Shown piece by piece: positions 10,001-17,043 of a stretch of 34,533 nucleotides of DNA. The stretch's first letter is position 1. Every line of letters begins with the position of its first letter. The translations under genes and the position numbers were made by a program. The notes below the pieces were generated by a model. The model ran no database searches and was not told the DNA's origin. It saw only the letters and a list, made by a program, of their open reading frames with translations. Source of the stretch: Klebsiella pneumoniae (GTDB taxonomy: Bacteria; Pseudomonadota; Gammaproteobacteria; Pseudomonadales; Pseudohongiellaceae); assembly GCA_945877175.1 (NCBI GenBank), contig CAMCRC010000023.1, positions 1-34,533 on the forward strand, written 5' to 3'.

Positions 10001-10245
10001 TCTTCCTGACCTCGATGACAACCTTCATCGGCCTTGTGCCGCTGATGGTGACGCCTACACCGGCGACTTTCTTCATCGTGCCGATGGCAATCTCACTGGG
10101 CTGGGGAGTGGTGTTTGCCACGGTAATCACGCTGTTCCTGGTGCCAAGCCTGTATCTGATTCTTTACGACTTCACGACGCATCGCGAACACGTGGAAGAT
10201 CTCAGCCGCATACCCACCAGCACACCGTCCAGTACGGCGGCCTAG
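7024..10245 (+). CDS. RND efflux permease (AcrB/HAE-like)
   Basis: This inner-membrane proton-driven efflux permease has 1073 residues, the usual RND length. Its architecture is the standard 12-helix type: TM1 near residues 9-29, a large periplasmic loop, TM2-6 (about 335-475), TM7 near 540, a second large loop and TM8-12 (about 895-1050). TM4 carries the proton-relay pair in VDDAIVVGERV (about residues 397-398). The TM10 segment, GGVVVNSSLVLVDYIN near residue 957, has no lysine where AcrB has Lys940, as in other RND subfamilies of the VVNxSLVLVD type. It is coupled to the adaptor by a 4-base overlap. No outer-membrane channel or local TetR regulator is encoded, so TolC-like help must come from elsewhere. 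Confidence 0.95.
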   Translation: MRTIVYWFIDNPIASNLLMMVFLVSGVLAYMNTRQEEFPSIETGTIQVNVPYPGAAPEEVEQAVCLHLEEALENVENIQRMTSTAREGGCAATLQLEGGADLNRVLNDVKSTIDGIVTFPDDIEEPTVASFSPVSTVMSLALVADTDDASLKEIGEQIRLELIDLDGISRVEVSYIRPYEISVEVSELTLRQYNLSLNQVSNAINRSAMDMPAGTLRTPGGEILLRSKGRIFEGEEYENIVVRSFPDGSQLRLGDIATVRDGFEEGYLTARVNGKNAAIIEIYRIGEEDTVRSADAVKAYVEARQPRMPASVELMVLTDDAKGLEQRIATVASNAYSGFFLVLLVLTLFLRFKTALWVAAGIPVAMLGALAMFPTLGLTISSLTIMAFILVLGIIVDDAIVVGERVYVYEQQGMSPREAAAEGTLSVSIPVIFGVLTTIAAFLPLLILDGPMGAFFNVIGVVVSLCLLASLVESQLILPGHLSHKSKGGYFSEDNALVKRWQTLQKAISGSLETFATKIYQPALRVCLDYRYATWAAATAVILITVAMLMSGRVIFQFFPAVEGDRVYASIQMPEGVPVAVTEEALAKVEAAAAELVLEIEAELDERIAAGDAPESPGYIVENTLTTLGSRINRGGPAMGRGSAGGSHIAEVVMILSSFDARGQMSANDIRDRWREKVGFIPDALEMNFVSDSFSAGQALSFRLEGRNEDSLRIATAELREALARYPGVFDISDSFRAGKQEVQIEILREGELLGFTLDDISRQVRQAFYGAESQRIQRGSDQIKVMVRYPENERQSLGNLEDLLLRTPEGGEVPLSSVARLSLGNGYSSINREDGRRIITVNADINREVSTPEQVTQEIAAEFSQRWNDEYQINLALGGEGEQRDESLGSLFSTYPLALFIIFVLLAIPLKSYGQPLIIMSVIPFGAIGAILGHFIMGQELVFFSLIGIVALGGVVVNSSLVLVDYINTEVAAGHSLEEAVANSGVARFRPIFLTSMTTFIGLVPLMVTPTPATFFIVPMAISLGWGVVFATVITLFLVPSLYLILYDFTTHREHVEDLSRIPTSTPSSTAA

Positions 10246-10251
10246 TGCTCG

Positions 10252-10304
10252 CGCGGCGGTTCCTGACACCAGGGGCCGCCGCGTTGTTTGCAGTCACACT
10301 GCAA
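10252..10304. terminator. Tandem hairpins between the convergent RND permease and response regulator genes
   Basis: CGCGGCGG at 10252-10259 pairs with CCGCCGCG at 10276-10283, with inner CCTG/CAGG pairing at 10262-10265 and 10270-10273. TTGTTTG follows, so it can act as a plus-strand terminator with a weak U-tract. A second perfect hairpin, TTGCAGT at 10288-10294 with ACTGCAA at 10298-10304, overlaps the stop codon of the minus-strand response regulator. Confidence 0.55.
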
Positions 10305-10692
10305 GCAGTGCTCTGCTGAGGTCGTCCCGCCTGTAGGGTTTCTCCAGTACCTGCCAGTGCCGGTCTATTGTCAGGCGACTCTGATCATCCAGATAGCCAG
10401 TGGCCAGTATGATCCGGACCTTCGGCAGGTTGGCGGAAGTCCACACCGCAAGTTGCACCCCATCCAGCTGCCCGGGCATGGCAATGTCAGTGAACAGAAT
10501 ATCCACCGCCTCGGTGCGCAGAATGCCTTGCGCCTGGTCTCCCGACTCGGCTTCCAGAACGCGAAACCCCAAGTCCGCAATCATGCGGGCTGCAATCCGG
10601 CGCAAGAAGGCCTCATCATCCACCAGCAGCGATGTAGCGTCGACGTACTTCGCGACTCTTGATGATGATCTCGGGACAGAAACGGACGACAA
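10294..10692 (-). CDS. Single-domain (CheY/FixJ-type) response regulator receiver
   Basis: This is a stand-alone receiver of about 132 residues with no output domain. Acidic residues LLVDDEAFLRR, phospho-acceptor Asp in ILFTDIAMPG, the switch T in ATGY and Lys in VLEKPY are all present, so it should be phosphorylatable. The start is unclear. The open frame begins at a TTG (10690-10692) with no good Shine-Dalgarno sequence, and an in-frame TGA lies just upstream. An ATG at 10697-10699 is in another frame and ends after 27 codons at the VDDE region. No cognate kinase is adjacent. It faces the RND permease convergently and is divergent from glnA. Its role is unknown; such proteins often act in phosphorelays or bind partner proteins. 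Confidence 0.75.
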   Translation of the reverse strand: MSSVSVPRSSSRVAKYVDATSLLVDDEAFLRRIAARMIADLGFRVLEAESGDQAQGILRTEAVDILFTDIAMPGQLDGVQLAVWTSANLPKVRIILATGYLDDQSRLTIDRHWQVLEKPYRRDDLSRALLAV

Positions 10693-10736
10693 AAATCATG
10701 GCACTGACTCTGGCATTAATGAATGAAACGGCGCCA

Positions 10737-10753
10737 TGCTCTTTAATGGTGCA
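10737..10753 (+). promoter_or_regulatory. NtrC enhancer site 1 upstream of glnA
   Basis: TGCTCTTTAATGGTGCA fits the NtrC core pattern TGC-N11-GCA, with a perfect right half-site (TGGTGCA) and a degenerate left half. Its centre at 10745 is about 137 bases upstream of the inferred sigma-54 transcription start. Confidence 0.7.
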
Positions 10754-10766
10754 CATCGAATTGCAT

Positions 10767-10783
10767 TGCATCTTTATGGTGCA
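10767..10783 (+). promoter_or_regulatory. NtrC enhancer site 2 upstream of glnA
   Basis: TGCATCTTTATGGTGCA fits TGC-N11-GCA with a perfect right half. Its centre is 30 bases from site 1, three helical turns, and about 107 bases upstream of the inferred start. This is nearly the spacing known for the two strong NtrC sites at E. coli glnAp2. Confidence 0.75.
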
Positions 10784-10855
10784 TTGCGTGGGGCGGCCAA
10801 TTCAGGGACTCGCCCGCAGAGGCCGGATTTCCTCGGTTTGCGGGCATTTACCGAG

Positions 10856-10871
10856 TGGCATATATTTTGCT
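10856..10871 (+). promoter_or_regulatory. Sigma-54 (RpoN) promoter of glnA
   Basis: TGGCATATATTTTGCT matches every specified position of the sigma-54 consensus TGGCAYRNNNNTTGCW, including the GG of -24 and the GC of -12. Transcription would start near 10882, about 200 bases before the glnA ATG. Confidence 0.9.
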
Positions 10872-11083
10872 CCACCCCTGCACACAAGGCCCGCTTGCGC
10901 GCTATTATAGTTCCGCAAAGCTTACTTGTTGAGCAGGACGCAAGCAGCAGCCCGCGCGCGAGCGCTCTAAAAAGGCAGACAAGAGCAAGCAAGGCTTTCA
11001 AGGGAACCCCGAATGTCTCGGCGGCTCCAGCCATTAAACCGTGACGCCAGCCGTCCATTTCTCGATCTCACGGAGGATCAAGA

Positions 11084-12493
11084 ATGTCTGAAAAGACTCT
11101 GAAACTGATTAAAGAAAACGACGTAAAGTGGGTTGACCTCCGTTTTACAGACACCAAGGGCAAAGAACAGCACGTGACCTTCCCGGCCGCCGTTGTGGAC
11201 GAGACCTTCATGGAAGGCGTGATGTTCGACGGCTCTTCTGTCGCTGGCTGGAAAGGCATCAACGAGTCCGACATGATCCTGCGTCCGGATGACAGCACTG
11301 CCGTCATGGACCCCTTCTCCGACGATCCGCAACTGAACATCACCTGCGACATCATCGAGCCAAAGACCATGCAGGGGTACAACCGTGACCCGCGCTCCGT
11401 GGCCCGTCGTGCAGAAGAGTATCTGAAGTCCACAGGTATCGGTGACAAGGCGTTCTTCGGCCCGGAGCCTGAGTTCTTCGTCTTCGACGAAGTGAAGTGG
11501 AAGACTGAAATGCACCGCTCTTTCTTCGAGATCGGCTCGGATGAAGCGGCCTGGTCGTCAGACAAGGCCATCGAAGGCGGCAACAAGGGCCACCGTCCGA
11601 AGGTCAAAGGCGGCTACTTCCCGGTTCCACCAATCGACTCCTTCCAGGACCTGCGTTGCGCCATGTGCGACACCATGACTGAAATGGGCCTGGTCATCGA
11701 ACTGCACCACCACGAAGTGGGCAACGCCGGCCAGCTGGAAATCGGTGCCAAATTCAACACCCTGGTGAAGAAGGCAGACGAAGTTCAGATCCTGAAGTAC
11801 TGCGTGCACAACACGGCAGACGCCTACGGCAAGACCGCCACCTTCATGCCCAAGCCTCTGGTAGGTGACAACGGCAGCGGCATGCACGTGCACCAGTCCA
11901 TCTCCAAGGATGGCAAGAACGTGTTCGCAGGCGACCAGTACGCCGGCCTCTCCATGGAAGCCCTGTACTACATCGGCGGCATCATCAAGCACGCCAAGGC
12001 GCTGAACGCCTTCGGCAACGCCTCCACCAACTCTTACAAGCGTCTGGTGAAGGGCTTCGAAGCGCCGACACTGCTGGCCTACTCTTCACGCAACCGTTCT
12101 GCCGCCATCCGCATCCCTTACATCCTGGGCGGCAACCCGCGCGCAGTGCGTATTGAAGTGCGTTTCGGTGACCCGACAGCCAACCCCTACCTGTTCTTCG
12201 CAGCCATGCTGATGGCAGGCATCGACGGCATCAAGAACAAGATTCACCCAGGCGAAGCTGCCACCAAGGACCTCTACGACCTCGAGCCGGAAGAAGAAGC
12301 GCTTATCCCGCGCGTCTGCTACTCCCTGGACGAAGCGCTGGACTCCCTGGACAAGGACCGCGACTTCCTCAAGCATGGCGGCGTATTCTGCGACGACCTG
12401 ATCGATGCCTACATCGAACTGAAGCTGCAGGACTGCACACGCCTGAACATGTCCACTCACCCGGTTGAGTTCGATATGTACTACAGCGTGTAA
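11084..12493 (+). CDS. glnA: Glutamine synthetase type I (GlnA)
   Basis: This enzyme makes glutamine from glutamate, ammonia and ATP; it is a cytoplasmic dodecamer and the central enzyme of ammonium assimilation. The 469-residue length is that of the GSI-beta class. The signatures [12 protein letters not shown], the ATP-binding [16 protein letters not shown] and [11 protein letters not shown] are present. Tyr398 in [11 protein letters not shown] is the adenylylation site (Tyr397 after Met removal), so GlnE-type control is expected. GGAGG lies seven bases before the ATG. Transcription is predicted from the sigma-54 promoter with NtrC enhancers upstream, and ends at a strong terminator before ntrB. 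Confidence 0.98.
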   Translation: MSEKTLKLIKENDVKWVDLRFTDTKGKEQHVTFPAAVVDETFMEGVMFDGSSVAGWKGINESDMILRPDDSTAVMDPFSDDPQLNITCDIIEPKTMQGYNRDPRSVARRAEEYLKSTGIGDKAFFGPEPEFFVFDEVKWKTEMHRSFFEIGSDEAAWSSDKAIEGGNKGHRPKVKGGYFPVPPIDSFQDLRCAMCDTMTEMGLVIELHHHEVGNAGQLEIGAKFNTLVKKADEVQILKYCVHNTADAYGKTATFMPKPLVGDNGSGMHVHQSISKDGKNVFAGDQYAGLSMEALYYIGGIIKHAKALNAFGNASTNSYKRLVKGFEAPTLLAYSSRNRSAAIRIPYILGGNPRAVRIEVRFGDPTANPYLFFAAMLMAGIDGIKNKIHPGEAATKDLYDLEPEEEALIPRVCYSLDEALDSLDKDRDFLKHGGVFCDDLIDAYIELKLQDCTRLNMSTHPVEFDMYYSV

Positions 12494-12516
12494 TCCAGCG
12501 CCCTGAAGCAACACCG

Positions 12517-12547
12517 AAAGCCCGGCCTTTGCGCCGGGCTTTTTTTT
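12517..12547 (+). terminator. Rho-independent terminator of glnA
   Basis: AAAGCCCGGC at 12517-12526 pairs perfectly with GCCGGGCTTT at 12533-12542 around a 6-base loop, and the right arm runs into a continuous T-tract. It lies 24 bases after the glnA stop and separates glnA from ntrBC. Confidence 0.95.
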
Positions 12548-12613
12548 GCCTGCAGAAAACAGGGCACGGCATGGAGCGCGCTTGCCATTCTGGAACACAC
12601 AATTGTTGTTGTT

Positions 12614-12630
12614 TGCACCATAGTGGTGCA
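12614..12630. promoter_or_regulatory. Perfect NtrC palindrome upstream of ntrB
   Basis: TGCACCATAGTGGTGCA is a perfect 7+3+7 inverted repeat and an ideal NtrC site. It lies between the glnA terminator and ntrB with no sigma-54 promoter downstream. By analogy with E. coli glnLp, NtrC bound here probably represses a sigma-70 promoter of ntrBC (autoregulation). No promoter hexamers are convincing. Confidence 0.85.
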
Positions 12631-12768
12631 TAGTCGAACGTCAATTACGCTGCTTATCCTGCAAACCCTTTGAATTCAGGCTGTCACGCCGATTGGTTTG
12701 CTTATTGCATCTACACCCAAAACCAAGCGCGAGTCGCAGCATTGCTGCACCGCCAAAGAGCAGCAAAT

Positions 12769-13890
12769 TTGGCTATCGATAACCTCCACAAGCGATTACT
12801 GGACAATCTGAGCACTGGCGTGATCGTTTTCGATCAGGAGCTGCGCCTGTCCTATATCAATCTGGCGGCCGAAAGCACGCTCGCGATCAGTGGCAGGCAG
12901 ATCTACAAGGCGTGGATAGGTGACATCTTTCTGGGTGCTGCCCAGGACATTGCCGATATCCAGAGCGCCCAGAACAGCCACCACAGCTTCACCAAGCGCA
13001 AAGCCGAACTGACCATGCTGCAGGGGCGCACCATCAGCGTGGACTACACCATCACGCCGCTGATCGACCTGGAGGACGCACATATCCTGATGGAGATTCA
13101 GGCCATCAATTATGCCGAGCGCATCAGCAAGGAAGAGGCGCTGGTCAGCACCCACGAGACCACCCGCGAACTGGTGCGCGGGCTCGCCCATGAAATCAAG
13201 AACCCCCTGGGCGGCATCCGTGGGGCCGCCCAGTTGCTGGCCCGCGAGCTGCCAGAGGGCGAACTGACCGATTACACCAGTGTGATCATTGAAGAGGCCG
13301 ATCGTCTGCACAAGCTGGTGGATCGCCTGGTGGGCACGCGCAAACCGCCGGAGCTGCGGGCCATCAACATCCATGAAGTGGTTGAGCGCGTCCGCAGCCT
13401 CATCGAAGTGGAAGTGATGGACAAGGACATCCGCATCGAGCGCAACTACGACCCGAGCATTCCGGATGTCATGGCCGACTCGGAACAAATGATTCAGGCA
13501 GTTCTGAACATCGTGCGCAATGCGATGCAGGCGCTGGAGAGCCCGAACGTGCGGCATAGCTCCGGCAGAATCCTGCTGACCACACGCGTACTTCGCAACA
13601 TCACCATCGGCTCGGTATTCCATCGCCTGGCCGCAAGGATTGAAGTGATCGACAACGGACCGGGCATTCCGGAGGACCTGATCGGCAGCATTTTCTACCC
13701 GATGATCAGCGGGCGTGCGGAAGGCACTGGGCTGGGACTCTCGATCGCCCATTCCATCATCAACCAGCACAAGGGCATGATCGAATGTGACAGCAAACCA
13801 GGGCATACGCGTTTCGCAATCTACATCCCCGTGGCGCCCAGCGCGCGGGGCAAACGCAAGTTGGCAGAAACACAGGACCGGCAATCATGA
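12769..13890 (+). CDS. ntrB: Nitrogen regulation sensor kinase NtrB (GlnL)
   Basis: This cytoplasmic histidine kinase/phosphatase is controlled by PII and phosphorylates NtrC under nitrogen limitation. A PAS domain occupies about residues 8-115. The kinase core follows: H-box GLAHEIKNPLGGIRG with His141, N-box NIVRNAMQAL, G1 DNGPGIP and G2 GTGLGLSI. There is no transmembrane segment, as expected for NtrB. The start is uncertain: TTG at 12769 gives LAIDNLHKRLLDNL, matching the usual family N-terminus, and has AAAGAG eight bases upstream. A TTG at 12670 would add 33 residues without a ribosome-binding site or family support. It overlaps ntrC by ATGA. Confidence 0.95.
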   Translation: MAIDNLHKRLLDNLSTGVIVFDQELRLSYINLAAESTLAISGRQIYKAWIGDIFLGAAQDIADIQSAQNSHHSFTKRKAELTMLQGRTISVDYTITPLIDLEDAHILMEIQAINYAERISKEEALVSTHETTRELVRGLAHEIKNPLGGIRGAAQLLARELPEGELTDYTSVIIEEADRLHKLVDRLVGTRKPPELRAINIHEVVERVRSLIEVEVMDKDIRIERNYDPSIPDVMADSEQMIQAVLNIVRNAMQALESPNVRHSSGRILLTTRVLRNITIGSVFHRLAARIEVIDNGPGIPEDLIGSIFYPMISGRAEGTGLGLSIAHSIINQHKGMIECDSKPGHTRFAIYIPVAPSARGKRKLAETQDRQS

Positions 13891-15308
13891 GCAAGCACAA
13901 CTCCGTCTGGGTACTGGATGACGACAAGTCCATACGCTGGGTACTCGAAAAATCCCTGACTAAAACCGGGCTGCATACACAATGCTTCGAGAATGGTGAA
14001 GACCTTCTGCACCGCCTGGAGAAGGAGCGTCCTGACGCCATCATCAGCGACATCCGCATGCCCGGCATCAACGGGCTGGACCTGTTGTCCACCGTGCATG
14101 ATCAATACCCGCAGCTGCCAGTGATCATCATGACGGCTCACTCTGACCTGGACAGCGCGGTATCGTCCTACAGCCGTGGCGCTTTCGAGTATCTGCCCAA
14201 GCCCTTTGACATCGATGAAGCTGTCGCCATGACGGTGCGGGCGCTGGAACATGCCCGCGAGAAGAATGTGGAAGTCCCGACCCCGGTGCTGGAAAGCCGC
14301 AAGGACATCATCGGCGAAGCGCCGGCCATGCAGGAAGTCTTCCGCGCCATCGGCCGCCTGTCACAGTCCAATATCACCGTGCTCATCAACGGGGAATCCG
14401 GCACAGGCAAGGAATTGGTGGCCCATGCCCTGCATCGCCACAGCCCCCGCAAGAAGAACCAGTTCATCGCTCTGAACGTGGCCGCCATTCCCAAGGATCT
14501 GATCGAGTCCGAACTCTTCGGCCATGAGAAGGGGGCCTTCACCGGCGCCACGGCCCAGCGCACGGGCCGCTTTGAACAGGCCAACGGCGGCACGCTTTTC
14601 CTGGACGAGATCGGCGACATGCCCCCCGAGACGCAGACGCGCTTGTTGCGGGTACTGTCCGACGGCGAGTTCTATCGCGTGGGCGGACATACCCCCATCA
14701 AGGTAGACGTGCGCATCATTGCGGCAACGCACCAGAATCTGGAATCACTGGTGTCCAAACACCTGTTCCGGGAAGACCTTTTTCACCGCCTGAACGTCAT
14801 CCGCATTCACATTCCGCGTCTGCGCGACCGCCGCGAGGACATTCCGCGTCTGGCCCAGCATTTCCTGGCCAAAGCGGCAGAAGAGCTGGAAACAGAACCC
14901 AAGGTATTGCGTCCGGAAACCGAGAAATATCTGACGGGGCTGAACTGGCCCGGCAACGTGCGCCAGCTCGAGAACTTCTGCCGCTGGATCACCGTCATGG
15001 CGTCCAGTCGCGAAGTACACATCGACGATCTGCCACCGGAACTGCTGGAGACGCAGGCGCAAAGCAGCAGCTCGGGCAGTTGGTCGCAACTGCTCTACAA
15101 CTGGGCCGATCAGGAACTCAATCTGGGACACCGGGAGATTCTCAATCAGGCCACGCCGGTATTTGAGCGCACCATGATCGAGGTGGCTCTGAAACACACG
15201 GCCGGGCGTCGTCGCGATGCCGCATTGCTGCTGGGCTGGGGGCGCAACACGTTGACCCGCAAGATCAAGGAACTCGAGATGGACGAGGGCAGTGACGATC
15301 AGGACTGA
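13887..15308 (+). CDS. ntrC: Nitrogen regulation response regulator NtrC (GlnG)
   Basis: This sigma-54 enhancer-binding activator has 473 residues. The receiver has Asp55 in AIISDIRMPG. The AAA+ domain has Walker A GESGTGKE at 169-176, the sigma-54 contact loop GAFTGA at 216-221 and Walker B GGTLFLDEIGD. The C-terminal Fis-type helix-turn-helix is AGRRRDAALLLGWGRNTLTR. All motifs are intact. It overlaps ntrB by four bases. Its targets are visible in this window: the two sites upstream of glnA and the palindrome upstream of ntrB. Transcription ends at the GC-rich hairpin just beyond the stop. Confidence 0.98.
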   Translation: MSKHNSVWVLDDDKSIRWVLEKSLTKTGLHTQCFENGEDLLHRLEKERPDAIISDIRMPGINGLDLLSTVHDQYPQLPVIIMTAHSDLDSAVSSYSRGAFEYLPKPFDIDEAVAMTVRALEHAREKNVEVPTPVLESRKDIIGEAPAMQEVFRAIGRLSQSNITVLINGESGTGKELVAHALHRHSPRKKNQFIALNVAAIPKDLIESELFGHEKGAFTGATAQRTGRFEQANGGTLFLDEIGDMPPETQTRLLRVLSDGEFYRVGGHTPIKVDVRIIAATHQNLESLVSKHLFREDLFHRLNVIRIHIPRLRDRREDIPRLAQHFLAKAAEELETEPKVLRPETEKYLTGLNWPGNVRQLENFCRWITVMASSREVHIDDLPPELLETQAQSSSSGSWSQLLYNWADQELNLGHREILNQATPVFERTMIEVALKHTAGRRRDAALLLGWGRNTLTRKIKELEMDEGSDDQD

Positions 15309-15320
15309 GTCGTCCTGACT

Positions 15321-15353
15321 GCCCCACGCCCTGCGCCTGTCAGGGCGTGGGGC
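15321..15353. terminator. GC-rich hairpin between ntrC and the DUF6701 gene
   Basis: GCCCCACGCCCTG at 15321-15333 pairs perfectly over 13 bases with CAGGGCGTGGGGC at 15341-15353 around CGCCTGT. It lies 12 bases after the ntrC stop. Its right arm encodes the last codons and stop of the converging minus-strand gene, so it can serve both directions. The U-tract is poor. Confidence 0.6.
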
Positions 15354-17016
15354 GGTTGTAGATTTCCTGCCAGTTGATGATGCGATCATGCAGTCGGTAC
15401 TGTCCGAACTCGATCACGCCCACGGGGTCATCGTCGTAATCTTCGCCCGGATCGCCCGCACCATCCTCGTCATCCCATTCGAAGCCCAGGAAGCCAAGGC
15501 CCGCCGCGTTCAAGTCGAGCGTGACATTCACCGTGCCACTGTTGCCCTCTCCGGGCGCCGTGGTCACCAGCGGCGCATCCGTGGGCGAGGGCACATTCTC
15601 CAGGCCCTGTGTCTGCCCTTCCAGGAATTTCGCGGTATCGGGAGATTCAAGTGTGGTCTCCGTGTCCTGCAGATCACCCGTATAAGTGCCCGGCACATAG
15701 CTCAGATCCGTCACGTCGATCAACGTACAGCTGTCGATCGTATTGCGCACGAACTCCTCGCCATCGAAGTACTCCACCACGAAGGTCAGCGCGAGGTCCT
15801 CGGTTTCCGGGCCATAGGCATTCTCGATGATCAGTCTGCCATAACGGAACTCGTGTTCCAGGATCAGCCTGTATTCGGGGTCCGCCGGCTCTGTCGCCAG
15901 GGTGTCCAGATCGACATTGAGCACACTCAGCGAGGTCAGCGGATCTTCCCGCGCCGGGTCAATGGTGACGTTGTCTTCGTCGGTGGGCAGGAAGGCGATC
16001 TGCATGTCTGAGAAGGGGCCGTCGGGCACTCCCGACGCCGCCCGGTCAAAGCGCATGTTGCCTGAGAGTTCCAGGATGCCGTTGTTCCAGGTCGCGCTGA
16101 AGTCCGAGGGAATTCCGCCTGACATGAGATTGACCAGACGCGAACTGTAGTTCACATCGTCTGCTGTGCTCACGTCGTCGATGGCCACCATCTCCAGTTC
16201 TACGAACGTGTCGAGGAACGCGTAGTCGCCCCGGTAGTTCACCGTCGTGTAGTTGCCGCTGTCCGTCAGGCCTTTGGCTGTCAGCGTGAATTCAACACCG
16301 AACGCTTCGCCCATGTAGGTGAACGTGGATTCCGGTGTACAGGCCTGCAACACCCGCGACAGCAGATCCGTATCCGCCACGGTGAACAGGTTCGGATAGA
16401 AGCGCCCTACGTTCAGAACGGTGCCCTGCACGTTCGCAGTGCCCAGATAGGGAATGACGGTGTCAGTGGCATCCACAATGTCGGCACGCATGTCGATCAC
16501 ACCCACCTCGTTGTAGACGATGGAGTGGGTCTGCGCGCCCAGCGCGAAATTGTCGAAGTCATCATCGGTTATGACCCCATCAATGCCACCAGGCACCTTG
16601 GTCTCGACCACGCTCAGCAGCACGCTGTAATCCCCCGACTCCGAATCCAGATCGAAATTGGGCGTCGGGTGATTGTTGGCAAGATTGGCGCCGGAATCCG
16701 GCACGCCGTCGTTGTTGAGATCGTCGCCGGCCTGCCAGCCCACTGCCGTCACAGTGGTATCGAAGGCTTCGCCGGCAATCTTCCAGCGCGAGCCGATGTG
16801 ATCCACAGAGTAGGAGTCATCGGCGACACCATTGAGCTCGCGGCCGTTGCTGAAGTCGATGTCGAAGCCGAAGGGCCGCACGATGAACTGATTGCTGGCC
16901 ACATCTAGCGTGTCACCTGACTTCGCGGCCAGCGCCGGCGTGAGGCTGCCATCGTCGAAGGGAATGTCATAGAATATATAGTAAAAAAACTTATCACCGG
17001 GTACATTCGGGGACAT
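15340..17016 (-). CDS. DUF6701 (MshQ C-terminal type) protein, N-terminally truncated
   Basis: About 558 residues, acidic and rich in D, T and G. The text resembles the DUF6701 domain at the C-terminus of MshQ-like proteins of MSHA/type IV pilus loci: FIVRPFGFDIDFS, AGEAFDTTVTAVGWQAGDD, YMGEAFGVEFTLTAKG, GRLIIENAYGPETEDLALT and the ending GFEWDDEDG... with RIINWQEIYNRPTP. Such proteins are normally about 1000 residues or more, with a signal peptide and lectin-like N-terminal region. Here there is no signal peptide, and the frame starts at an unlikely site (ATG at 17014-17016, no Shine-Dalgarno sequence) inside an AT-rich stretch that looks intergenic. It is probably a 5'-deleted remnant or cassette. 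The assignment is from remembered family features and the function is unproven. Confidence 0.6.
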   Translation of the reverse strand: MSPNVPGDKFFYYIFYDIPFDDGSLTPALAAKSGDTLDVASNQFIVRPFGFDIDFSNGRELNGVADDSYSVDHIGSRWKIAGEAFDTTVTAVGWQAGDDLNNDGVPDSGANLANNHPTPNFDLDSESGDYSVLLSVVETKVPGGIDGVITDDDFDNFALGAQTHSIVYNEVGVIDMRADIVDATDTVIPYLGTANVQGTVLNVGRFYPNLFTVADTDLLSRVLQACTPESTFTYMGEAFGVEFTLTAKGLTDSGNYTTVNYRGDYAFLDTFVELEMVAIDDVSTADDVNYSSRLVNLMSGGIPSDFSATWNNGILELSGNMRFDRAASGVPDGPFSDMQIAFLPTDEDNVTIDPAREDPLTSLSVLNVDLDTLATEPADPEYRLILEHEFRYGRLIIENAYGPETEDLALTFVVEYFDGEEFVRNTIDSCTLIDVTDLSYVPGTYTGDLQDTETTLESPDTAKFLEGQTQGLENVPSPTDAPLVTTAPGEGNSGTVNVTLDLNAAGLGFLGFEWDDEDGAGDPGEDYDDDPVGVIEFGQYRLHDRIINWQEIYNRPTP

Positions 17017-17035
17017 TTTAACCAACCGGTAAACG

Positions 17036-17043
17036 CCCCCCCC
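17036..17043. repeat. Homopolymer C8 tract abutting the trmL start
   Basis: Eight consecutive C residues lie directly before the GTG of trmL. Tracts of this length can slip during replication. This one occupies the place where a ribosome-binding site should be, so length changes would alter trmL initiation context rather than its frame. Confidence 0.5.

Larger units (their letters stand above)
10693..11083 (+). promoter_or_regulatory. glnA upstream regulatory region
   Basis: This 391-base non-coding stretch holds the nitrogen control elements of glnA listed separately: two NtrC sites, a sigma-54 promoter, and GGAGG seven bases before the glnA ATG. A 6-base inverted repeat (CTCGGT at 10832-10837, ACCGAG at 10850-10855) abuts the sigma-54 -24 element. 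The predicted leader from the sigma-54 start is about 200 bases. TATTATAG near 10903-10910 could be a sigma-70 -10 element, but no good -35 was seen. Confidence 0.7.

Noticed and set aside
10882-11083. Possible riboswitch in the long glnA leader
   Set aside because: No conserved glutamine-riboswitch motif or strong alternative stems could be recognised by eye; only GGAGG before the start codon is clear.
12796-13884. 362-codon minus-strand frame opposite ntrB
   Set aside because: Antisense shadow of ntrB, with typical H/D/V/G-rich mirrored composition.
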